DNA from: CAYHHI01 sp964356335
GTDB lineage: Bacteria; Arandabacterota; Arandabacteria; Arandabacterales; Arandabacteraceae
Reading direction: 5' to 3'
Assembly (NCBI GenBank): GCA_964356335.1
Contig: CAYHHI010000031.1
Span: 1-37,196 of the forward strand
Length of the DNA stretch: 37,196 bases
Shown here: in pieces, positions 1 to 7,647 of the stretch
Layout: each line of letters begins with the position of its first letter
How positions within the stretch are numbered: position 1 is the first letter of the stretch
Translations under genes and position numbers: made by a program
The notes under the pieces: generated by a model
Database searches by the model: none
The model's input: the letters and a program-made list of their open reading frames with translations, nothing else
Told to the model about the DNA's origin: nothing

Positions 1-666
1 ATAGAGGGCAGGGCAGCAGCCGTCGTCGTGCATCACACACGCCATCCCAAGCGGCGTCGAGATGTTGTCGAACCCCCATGCTGGATATGTGCACGAGGTC
101 CCAGTAGTCGTAGCCGTGATCAGGAACCGGGGATGGCACTCTATGTTGTCTTGGAGCTCCGTGTAGCAGTCCGACAGACACAGCTCCGGCGCAACTGTAA
201 CATAGTTCCAGCCGGCATGGCAGAACTCCACCGGACCGCTGTTCCACAGCGAAGGTCCGACCGGGCAACCATTGGCATCCGAACACCACACGTCAAAGTC
301 CACCGTGAAGAGACCAGGATAGAGCGTCCCGTAACCCGCAAAGTCGAGGATACGGAATTGCTCCAAAACGTGGGCGCCGCACGGATCGCAGTTCATGTAT
401 GGAGGACAACCCGAGTTGGCACTGCCCATGCTGGGATCGCCAATCGTGTAGAACACGCCGCAGACATCCCCTGGAGTATCGAAGCCCAAACTCCAGAACC
501 AGGAGTAGGTCGGGCAAGGGATGTAGTAGTAGTAATTCATGTAGCAGTCAGAAAGCGGCTCGGTGCCGAAGTCTTCCCTCATCTGCATAACCCTGGGTTG
601 CCTCTCAAGGCCGTATGCAGTCGCGACAAGAGCCAGCACCGCCAACGCAATCGTCAAGGACCTCAT
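1..666 (-). CDS. Secreted Cys-rich hypothetical protein, 3' end cut by window edge
   Basis: The minus strand is open for 222 codons from an ATG at 666-664 to base 1 with no stop, so the C-terminus lies outside the window. A GGAGGT ribosome site lies just upstream (about 672-680). The N-terminus (MRSLTIALAVLALVATAYG) is a typical Sec signal peptide with cleavage near residue 19. The mature part is rich in Cys, Tyr, Trp, Pro and Gly, with motifs such as CYMNYYYYIPC and CPPYMNCDPCGAH. This suggests an exported, disulfide-rich or surface protein. I recognise no family. Base composition by codon position and the ribosome site favour this frame over the plus-strand frame 28-699, which starts with no clear ribosome site and reads as low-complexity Arg-rich sequence. 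Function unknown. Confidence 0.75.
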   Translation of the reverse strand, partial: MRSLTIALAVLALVATAYGLERQPRVMQMREDFGTEPLSDCYMNYYYYIPCPTYSWFWSLGFDTPGDVCGVFYTIGDPSMGSANSGCPPYMNCDPCGAHVLEQFRILDFAGYGTLYPGLFTVDFDVWCSDANGCPVGPSLWNSGPVEFCHAGWNYVTVAPELCLSDCYTELQDNIECHPRFLITATTTGTSCTYPAWGFDNISTPLGMACVMHDDGCCPALY

Positions 667-695
667 CTTCTCGACCTCCTGCTGGAAAGATGCAG

Positions 696-714
696 ATAGG
701 GCCCAAAGCCCTAT
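696..714 (-). other. Inverted repeat in the leader of the minus-strand secreted-protein gene
   Basis: ATAGGGC (696-702) and GCCCTAT (708-714) form a perfect 7-bp stem with a 5-base loop. It lies about 30 bases upstream of the start codon at 666 and would fall in the 5' leader of that mRNA. There is no T-run after it on either strand, so it is not a normal intrinsic terminator. It could be a leader hairpin or an operator. Confidence 0.3.
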
Positions 715-932
715 GAAACAGCGATTGGGTTGATAACTGCCAGAGGCCTCACCTACTCTCCGTGAACCTTGCTCGCAAAAGGTCCACAGGACTTGGTCAT
801 TTTCAGCACAGCTACTGTAGCACAGGTGGTGGCCCAACTCAAGGCAGTAATGCATGTGGATTGGGATTGGGAAGAGACATCGTGACCCCAATCTGGAGAT
901 TACGGGCTTGGTCTGCGCGCAAAAATCACTGG

Positions 933-1061
933 TACACCATACAGGACAACTTTCGCAACTTCTTGAGGTCGGAGGAGTGCCTGGAAGTGGCGAGTCTGGT
1001 AGGGGCGCTGACCTGAACCTTCGTACCCGACCATCGAAGTGGCGCTAATTTCTGGACGGCG
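933..1061 (+). repeat. Dispersed repeat, copy A (remnant related to 7281-7421)
   Basis: Bases 933-972 match 7281-7320 with only two or three differences, for example the shared CATACAGGACAA and TTTCGCAACTTCTTGAGG. Weaker similarity continues through a TGA at the same position in both copies to ACCATCGAA and TAATTTC. Translated in the frame ending at 1016, the copy gives IQDNFRNFLRS followed by ECLE. Copy B gives IQDKFRNFLRS and ECLE and then stops at the equivalent point. The pair therefore looks like the 3' end of a once-coding sequence, possibly a transposase or a paralogous gene. I do not recognise the family. Confidence 0.6.
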
Positions 1062-1089
1062 CCAGTGTAGTCTTCACAACCTCATTAGA

Positions 1090-1107
1090 TTGTATTTGAA
1101 AATACAA
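1090..1107. promoter_or_regulatory. 18-base palindrome upstream of the TPR-CHAT gene
   Basis: TTGTATTT, two bases, then AAATACAA forms a perfect 8-bp inverted repeat in otherwise G+C-richer DNA. A weak promoter-like pair, TTGAAA (1096-1101) and TGTACT (1119-1124) with 17-base spacing, overlaps its right arm. A dimeric regulator could bind here. The evidence is symmetry and position only. Confidence 0.25.
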
Positions 1108-1415
1108 ATCCCGACGGTTGTACTGGAGAATATCATTGTGTTGTGGAGGGGCAACGGGCGACCGGCGAGCATTCTCCCTCGGTCACAACAAATGGACAGT
1201 GTTTTCCTAAGAACAATCTGCCAGGGTTGTGCTATAACTAATCGGAAGCAATTCACGGTCATACTGGGGGACATGATCCGTTTCAGAAGAATTACTGGCA
1301 AGGGAATGGTGGGACGGAGAAGGCGCCGCTTGAAATCGACCCTGTGTGAGTCCGGATTCTTCGACGATGTACAGCCAATCGGACATGAAGAGACTGAGAA
1401 AGAGGAGTTACACAT

Positions 1416-4400
1416 ATGAGGTCTAGACTCGCTGTTGCCTTATTGTTAGTATCTCTCTGCCTGCTTGTAAACCGGGCATGTGCTGAGAGCTGGCAAGACC
1501 TTCTTAGCCGAGCTGATTCACTGGCAGCCACAGGATATGCAGACTCCGCAGATGCTACCCTTGAGGCAGCACTATCCAGTGCTCTCGCCCAATACGAACG
1601 GTCTGACCACAGTGGAGTTTCCCACCTTCGAGGACGGTGCGACCCGGAGGCACTATTTTCCCAGTTATGCTTACGCCGAGAGCGTCTTCGCTAGGTGCCT
1701 TGGCATCAAGGAGAGGATAGTCGGACTAGGCGCACCAGGGTACGCGGAGATCCTGAGCGACTTGGGGCGACTTCACAGACAGCAGGGCAGGTATTCTCAG
1801 GCTGAGTCTCTGTTTGTGCGGGCGCTGTCCATCAGGGAGAAGGCCCTGGGGCCTGACCACCCGGATGTGGCAGCAAGCCTCAACAGCCTGGGGAACCTCT
1901 GGTTGAATACGGGAAGGCTCTATGGCGCCGAGTCCCTTTATGTGAGGGCCTTATCCATCAGGGAGAGGTCGCTGGGCCCAGACCATCTCGATGTGGCGTG
2001 GAGCCTGAATAACCTTGCCGACCTATGGAAGGCACAGGGTAGGTACTCCGAGGCTGAACCCCTCTTTGTTCGAGCCCTGGCCATCAGGGAAAAGGTCCTT
2101 GGGCCGGACGATCTTGATGTGGCGTGGGGCCTAAATAGCTTGGCGAGTCTCTGCTGGTCTCAGGGTCGGTATACGGAAGCCGAGCCTCTCTATGAGCGTG
2201 CGCTGGCCATTAGGGAGAAGGTACTGGGACCGGAAGATCGCGACGTAGCGGTTAGCCTCGCAAACCTGGCGAGTCTCCGCTCGTCTCAGGGCCGGTATTC
2301 GGAAGCCGAGCCTCTCTATGAGCGTGCGCTGGCTATGAAGGAGAAGGTGCTGGGACCGGACCATCCCGGGTTGGTGTCTGGCCTCAGCAACCTGGCAAGC
2401 CTCCTTTTCGAGCAGGGTCGGTATTCGGACGTCGAGCCTCTATTTGAGCGTGCACTTGCCATCTCTGAGAAGGCACTGGGGCCCGACCACCCCAACGTGG
2501 CACTGGTCCTCGGCAACCTGGCCACCCTCCGCCGGTCTCAGGGCCGGTATTCAGAAGCCCAGGCTCTCTGTGAACGGGATCTGGCTATAAGGGAGAAGGC
2601 ACTGGGACCGGACCATCCCGAGTTGGCGTATAGCCTCGACACCATCGCGAGTCTCTTCCTCGATCAGGGTAGGTATTCAGAAGCCGAGCCTCTCTATCAG
2701 CGGGCACTGACTATAAGTGAGAGGGCGCTGGGACCTGACCACCCCATGGCGGCGTATAGCCTCAACAACTTGGCAAACCTCTATGGGGCTCAGGGCAGGT
2801 ATTCAGACGCCGAGCCTCTCCATAAGCGGGCACTGGCTATAAGTGAGAGGGCACTGGGGCCCGACCACCCTGATGTGGCATTGTACCTCGAGTCTTTCTG
2901 CAACCTCTATCGCCGGCAGGGCGAGCATGCAAAGGCTATAGAGTTCGCTCGGCGTGCTTGCAGCATAAGGCGCAAGAACTTCGTCGAGAACTCAATCGGG
3001 TTATCTGAGAAGGACGCACTAACCTTCTCACGGTTTCTGCGGGCTTCCCTGGGCCAGTACCTCTCTTGCTACCTCGATCTGGGCTCGACAGACCCTGCCA
3101 CTGCCTTGGAGACCGCTGACCTGGTGCTTGCGTGCAAGGGCCAAGTGTCTGATGGCATACTTGAGCGCCAGAGGTCCATTGTGGAGGGGGCAGATTCAGC
3201 CACTCTTGGGCTGGGTGAATCTCTCAGATATGCGAGGTTCCGGCTGGCAAATCTCTTCGTTGAAGGGCCGGGGGAGGATATAGGCGCTTACAGGGCCGAG
3301 GTTGACTCGCTGGACAGATTCTCGGAGCAACTCGAGGTCGAGCTTTCCCGAAGAAGTGCCAGTTTCAGAGGATACGTGGCTTACAGGAATGTCAATGCCG
3401 GTAGGATCGCCTCCTTGCTCCCTCAGAACTCGGTAGTGGCTGAGTACGTCAGGTATGCATACCATGATCTCGAGCTTAAGAGAGATATTCCTCACTACCT
3501 GGTTGTCGTGATGGCTACTGATGGAGAACCCCAGGTCGTTGATCTTGGCGAATCTTCCCAGATTGACAGCGTGATTGGTACGTACCGCAGCCACATGCTA
3601 AACGTAGCCACTTGCGGCAGGCCTCCTACGTTTGTGGACGAGCAGGAATACGGGAGGTGCGCCCAGGACCTGTATAGCAAGGTTTGGCAACCGATCGAGG
3701 AATACGTCTCGGGCAGAGACCTGGTCTTCATCGCCCCCGACGGCGCCCTCAACATGGTTTCCTTTGCTGCCCTGATCGGCAAGGAGGGCAACTACCTCAT
3801 AGAGGGATATCCCATCCACTACCTCTCTGCGGGGAGAGACCTCGTAAGAGTCAGCGATGAGACAGCTTCTGGCACTGGCTTGCTTGCATTAGGTGCCCCC
3901 GACTACAACGCCTCTGCCTCAAGCCGCTTGCACCAGCCCGTGACTCAAGGGATGACCAGCACTGACCTAGATCACATTACAACGAGGAATGTCCGCTCTG
4001 GTTGCGGGAGGCTCAGTGACGTCTCCGTGCCTCCGCTTCCTGGTACCAGGAAGGAAGTTGAGCTGATATCGTCCGAGTGGAAGAAAGCGTCACACGAGCC
4101 TGCTTCCATCTACTTTGGCTCCGATGCAAGTGAAGAGAGGTTTAAGAAGGAAGCTCAGGGAAGTAGAGTCATTCACCTGGCCACTCACGGCTATTTCTTG
4201 GAGGGTGCCTGCCAGGCTGAGGTACCTGAGGAAAGCTTCGAATCTCGAAGTGGACTTGGCAGAGATGCGGGCTATGTTGGTGAGAACCCTCTGCTGCTTT
4301 CTGGTCTCTTCTTCGCGGGCGCCAACCTTCATGGTGAGGGAGCAGATAGTCTGAGGTGTGAGGATGGCATCCTCACCGCCTACGAGGTCTCAGGGATGAA

Positions 4401-4716
4401 CCTCGAAGGTACGGAGTTGGTAGTTCTCTCCGCCTGTGAGACGGGTTTGGGCCGGGTTGAGGAAGGAGAGGGAGTGTACGGCCTGAGGCGAGCCTTCCAG
4501 ATGGCAGGAGCGAGAACGGTTGTCAGTGCGTTGTGGCCGGTTCCAGACGAGGCAACTGCTGAGATGATGAGCCATCTCTATGACCGAGGGCGAGAGTCTC
4601 TGCCCGAGGCAATGCGCAAGATACAGCTCAAGACGATCAAGGAGCTGCGTCGTCACGGGGAAGTCGACCACCCCTTTACCTGGGCAGGCTTCATTGCCTT
4701 GGGTGATTGGAGGTAG
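1416..4716 (+). CDS. Secreted TPR-CHAT protease-like protein, frameshifted near 1606-1609
   Basis: Two frames form one gene. The first starts at ATG 1416 behind AGGAG and encodes a Sec signal peptide (LAVALLLVSLCLLV, cleavage near ACA-ES) and a helical start. The second, open from 1480 to 4716, has no ribosome site at its first ATG and carries the rest. The join falls at about 1605-1609, where frame 0 reads SD and frame +1 continues TTV. Restored, the protein is about 1,100 residues. Ten consecutive 42-residue TPRs of kinesin-light-chain type (repeated GRYSEAEPL and ALGPDHP) span about 1729-2990. The C-terminal CHAT domain keeps the putative catalytic pair, His in ATHGYF (codon 4186) and Cys in SACETG (codon 4435). 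CHAT proteins are caspase/separase-like peptidases, often driven by TPR sensing. The signal peptide suggests an envelope or exported protein. The frameshift could be a mutation, a sequencing error or, less likely, programmed. Confidence 0.85.
1729..2990 (+). repeat. Ten tandem 126-bp repeats encoding TPR units
   Basis: Ten consecutive units of 42 codons share the cores GRYSEAEPL, RALAIREK and ALGPDHP. Several neighbouring units (about 2160-2450 and 2690-2880) are also highly similar at the DNA level, which indicates recent expansion or conversion between units. The array is likely to change copy number and to be hard to assemble from short reads. Confidence 0.8.
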
Positions 4717-4922
4717 ACCGCTGCAGGAATCTGGGAGTACACCACGTGAATCTGAATTGGAACCGGATCATGGACTTCCTGAATGACCTGAGCTTGCTCC
4801 AGCAAGCCCAGGATAGTCTGAATTCGGTAAAGGCAGTTCCCTTCTGAAATATCGGTCGCGGCCAGCGCGTTCGACTGCCATGTCTCCCGGGGCGGAACCT
4901 AAGTCGAGATTCGACAACATAG

Positions 4923-4951
4923 TTGATTCGTGACGGGGCTTATGGTCTAAT
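4923..4951 (+). promoter_or_regulatory. Putative sigma-70-type promoter of the first kinase gene
   Basis: TTGATT (4923-4928) and TCTAAT (4946-4951) are separated by 17 bases and lie about 55 bases upstream of the start at 5005. The -10 box matches 5 of 6 consensus bases. The rest of the 4717-5004 gap shows no gene and no clear terminator. Confidence 0.45.
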
Positions 4952-5004
4952 GAGGGCGCGCGGAAAACGGTTAGTTTCACGTTGCTGCGCTGGGAGTAAG
5001 CCTA

Positions 5005-7275
5005 ATGACCTCAGAGTCTCATGAAGCTAGCTCGGCAAACACTCGACCCCTGAACGCTCTGTCCCCCGGCACGGTGATATCCCACTACAGAATCGTCAAG
5101 AAGATTGGTGCAGGTGGCATGGGCGTGGTGTACAAGGCCCATGACACCAAGCTGGATCGCACGGTAGCATTGAAATTCCTTCCTTCTGACCTGGCGTGTG
5201 ACGCAGAGGCGAGGGATCGGTTCGAGCATGAGGCAAAAGCAGCATCGAGTCTGAGCCATCCCAATATCACCACAGTATACGAGATAGATGAGATGGCAGG
5301 GCAGTGCTTTATCAGCATGGAATATGTGGAAGGCAAGTCCCTGAAGGATCTGGTCAGGGAGAAGACTTTCTCGATAGAGGAAGTCTTGGGAATAGGACTT
5401 CAGATAGGGGAGGGACTGAAGGCAGCTCACACCAAAGGGATAGTCCACCGAGACATCAAGTCGGACAACATCAAGGTTACAGCTGAGGGACTGGTCAAGA
5501 TCATGGACTTCGGCCTGGCTAAGATAAGGGGAGTAGCGAAGCTCACGCGGACGGGGACGACGCTGGGTACCTTGCAGTACATGTCTCCGGAGCAAGCGCA
5601 GGGGCGTGAAGTAGATGAGCGCTCGGACATCTTCTCCTTTGGGGTGGTGCTTTATGAAATGGTGACAGGGCGGTTGCCGTTTAGAGGAGACGGTGAGGCG
5701 GCGGTAATCTATTCGGTGGTCAATGAGGCGCCTGAGCCAATGGCAAGGTACAAGGCAGGTGTACCTGAAGGTTTGGGGCGTGTAGTGGAGAAGGCGCTGG
5801 GGAAGAATCGGGAGGAGCGCTACCAGCATGTGGATGAGACGATAGCTGATCTCAAGACGACCAGGAGGACGTTGGAGAGTCTGGTGGGTCTCGAGTTGCC
5901 GAAGTATGAGAAGTCCATCGTGGTGCTGCCGTTTGAGAACCTGAGTCCTGATCCCGACCAGGAGTACTTCAGCGACGGCCTGACCGAGGAGGTGATTTCG
6001 GAGCTATCGAGAGTGCGGGAGCTGCGCGTCATCTCCCGGAGCTCCGCGATGACCTTCAAGGGAACCAAGACGACAATTCCTGAGATCGCTAGACGGCTCA
6101 ATGTGCAATATGTGCTGGAGGGAAGTGTAAGAAAGGCAGGCAACAGTCTGCGCATCACAGCTCAGTTGATAGATGCGCGCAGCGATGCACACATCTGGGC
6201 TGAGAAGTACTCAGGCACGCTGGATGATGTCTTCGATATCCAGGAGAAGGTTTCTCGAGCCATAGTGGACGCCCTGAAGCTTAATCTTACGCTAGACGAG
6301 AAGCCCAGACGGCCTGTCAATCCCGAGGCGCACGAAGCTTATCTCAAGGGCCGATTCTATTGGAACAAGCGGACGGCGAAGGACCTCGAGGCGGCGATTG
6401 GGTATTTCAAACAAGCGATCGAAAAGGACCCGGGTTATGCTCTGGCGTATGATGGATTGGCTTCGACATATGTCGCACTTTCGGAGTATGCCTTGGTGCC
6501 GCCGAAGGAGGCTATGCCGAAGGCAGAAGCTGCAGCACACAAAGCGTTGGAGCTTGATGCTGCACTTGCAGGGGCCCATGCTGTTTTGGGGTTGATTAAG
6601 TGGCGGTTTGAGTATAATTGGGCAGGTGCGGAGCGTGAGTTCAGACGAGCGATTGAACTCGATCCCGGCAATCAGACCGCGCATCATTGGTATACGCTTC
6701 TGTTATTCCGGCTCGGCAGGTTGGATGAAGCCCTCGCGGAGATCACACGAGCACGCGAGCTCGATCCGCTCTCGCTTATCATCAGCACGGTCGTAGGCGT
6801 GGTTCTGCGCTACCGACGGCAATATGACGAAGCAGTAGTTCAACACAAGAAGACGCTCGAGCTTGACGCAGGCTTCCCAGAAGCCCATCTCCAACTGGGT
6901 TGGGCATACGAGAGGCAAGGTAGATTCGACAAAGCTATTGAGGAGTTTCAAGAGGCAAGCGTGCTGGCTGGAAGTCGTGGTTACGGACTTCCAGAGACTG
7001 GATACGCTTACGCACGAAGCGGAAACAAGGGTGAAGCTACAAGAATACTCAATGAATTGCTTGGGCTCTCGAGGCACGCATATTCGGTGTCTTCGGGTAT
7101 TGCCCTTGTCTATTGTGGGCTTGGAGATAAGGACAATGCGTTAGGATGGCTTGAAAGAGCTTATCAGGAACGAGCAATGTACAGTGCCTCCTTGAAAGTA
7201 AGCCCCGTTTGGGACGACCTTCGTTCTGACCCGCGCTTCACGGCCTTGCTGAGGAAGATGGGCCTTGCCGATTGA
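5005..7275 (+). CDS. Ser/Thr protein kinase with TolB/FlgO-like domain and TPRs (paralog 1)
   Basis: The 756-residue protein starts with a PknB-type kinase domain, about residues 24-290. It has the glycine loop GAGGMG (35-40), Lys57 in VALKF, the catalytic HRD (148-150), DFG (168-170) and SPEQ, so it should be active. A TolB/FlgO-like domain follows at about 302-430 (IVVLPFENLSPDPDQEYFSD, then YVLEGSVRKAG), of the kind also found in adenylate cyclases and transcription activators. TPRs fill the remainder to about 740. No transmembrane segment separates kinase and sensor parts, so it is probably cytoplasmic. It has its own promoter-like sequence and is followed by a closely related paralog. 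TPRs probably recruit partners or substrates. The target is unknown, although the TPR-CHAT protein next door is an obvious candidate partner. Confidence 0.9.
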   Translation: MTSESHEASSANTRPLNALSPGTVISHYRIVKKIGAGGMGVVYKAHDTKLDRTVALKFLPSDLACDAEARDRFEHEAKAASSLSHPNITTVYEIDEMAGQCFISMEYVEGKSLKDLVREKTFSIEEVLGIGLQIGEGLKAAHTKGIVHRDIKSDNIKVTAEGLVKIMDFGLAKIRGVAKLTRTGTTLGTLQYMSPEQAQGREVDERSDIFSFGVVLYEMVTGRLPFRGDGEAAVIYSVVNEAPEPMARYKAGVPEGLGRVVEKALGKNREERYQHVDETIADLKTTRRTLESLVGLELPKYEKSIVVLPFENLSPDPDQEYFSDGLTEEVISELSRVRELRVISRSSAMTFKGTKTTIPEIARRLNVQYVLEGSVRKAGNSLRITAQLIDARSDAHIWAEKYSGTLDDVFDIQEKVSRAIVDALKLNLTLDEKPRRPVNPEAHEAYLKGRFYWNKRTAKDLEAAIGYFKQAIEKDPGYALAYDGLASTYVALSEYALVPPKEAMPKAEAAAHKALELDAALAGAHAVLGLIKWRFEYNWAGAEREFRRAIELDPGNQTAHHWYTLLLFRLGRLDEALAEITRARELDPLSLIISTVVGVVLRYRRQYDEAVVQHKKTLELDAGFPEAHLQLGWAYERQGRFDKAIEEFQEASVLAGSRGYGLPETGYAYARSGNKGEATRILNELLGLSRHAYSVSSGIALVYCGLGDKDNALGWLERAYQERAMYSASLKVSPVWDDLRSDPRFTALLRKMGLAD

Positions 7276-7280
7276 CTGAG

Positions 7281-7421
7281 TACGCCATACAGGACAAGTT
7301 TCGCAACTTCTTGAGGTCGGGCGAATGTCTTGAAATGGGTCATCTGGTGGCCTCACTCCCTTGAGATCCGACTACCCCACCATCGAATTGGTATTAATTT
7401 CGGGGAAACCCCCGACGGCGC
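7281..7421 (+). repeat. Dispersed repeat, copy B (related to 933-1061)
   Basis: It begins 5 bases after the stop of the first kinase gene. The first 40 bases are almost identical to 933-972. A reading frame IQDKFRNFLRS then ECLE ends in TGA at 7362-7364, the position equivalent to the stop in copy A. After the stop similarity continues weakly to TTAATTTCGGGG. The conserved stop and the conservative amino-acid changes suggest a decayed 3' end of a coding sequence that was present in at least two copies. Confidence 0.6.
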
Positions 7422-7544
7422 GGGTGGGACGGCAAGCGGTTCACGCCTAACGGCGACCTGTACGTCGGCGCGAGAGATTAAGGGGAGGTTGTAGTGTCTG
7501 GAAATTGGCTCGTCGCTGGCCTGGCCCGGCTTTTTCTAACGGGA

Positions 7545-7573
7545 TTGACACGCCGATAGTGAGGTGCTAATCT
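7545..7573 (+). promoter_or_regulatory. Putative promoter of the second kinase gene
   Basis: A perfect TTGACA (7545-7550), 17 bases, then TAATCT (7568-7573). TG at 7565-7566 gives an extended -10 element. The predicted transcript would start about 70 bases before the ATG at 7648. Confidence 0.5.
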
Positions 7574-7647
7574 GCAAGGAGAGTTCTCTCTAAGAATGAC
7601 AGTCCTATGAGATGTGCGTGGGGCTAGGTACTCCTGAGGTCGCAAGA

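Larger units (their letters stand above)
667..1415. other. Long intergenic region between the secreted-protein gene and the TPR-CHAT gene
   Basis: No convincing gene is visible in this stretch of about 750 bases. It contains the hairpin at 696-714, one copy of a divergent repeat (933-1061) that is also found after the first kinase gene, and an 18-base palindrome (1090-1107). A short plus-strand frame (762-1016) ends inside the repeat, but it has no ribosome site and no recognisable domain. The region probably holds two outward promoters plus gene debris. Confidence 0.5.
7276..7647. other. Intergenic region between the two kinase genes
   Basis: No intact gene is visible. The region holds repeat copy B (7281-7421), a hairpin TCGGGG-AAAC-CCCCGA (7400-7415) with no T-run after it, and the promoter of the second kinase (7545-7573). 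The hairpin could be a weak or Rho-assisted terminator. Confidence 0.5.

Noticed and set aside
28..699. Plus-strand frame of 223 residues
   Set aside because: It is Arg-rich with no domain and no ribosome site, and it is antisense to the signal-peptide gene at 1-666.
762..1016. Small plus-strand gene of 84 residues
   Set aside because: It has no ribosome site. Only its last 28 codons are conserved with copy B, and the rest resembles no protein, so I treat it as a remnant.
1729..2990. Possible CRISPR array because of regular repeats
   Set aside because: The period is 126 bases with no short unique spacers, and every unit translates to a TPR.
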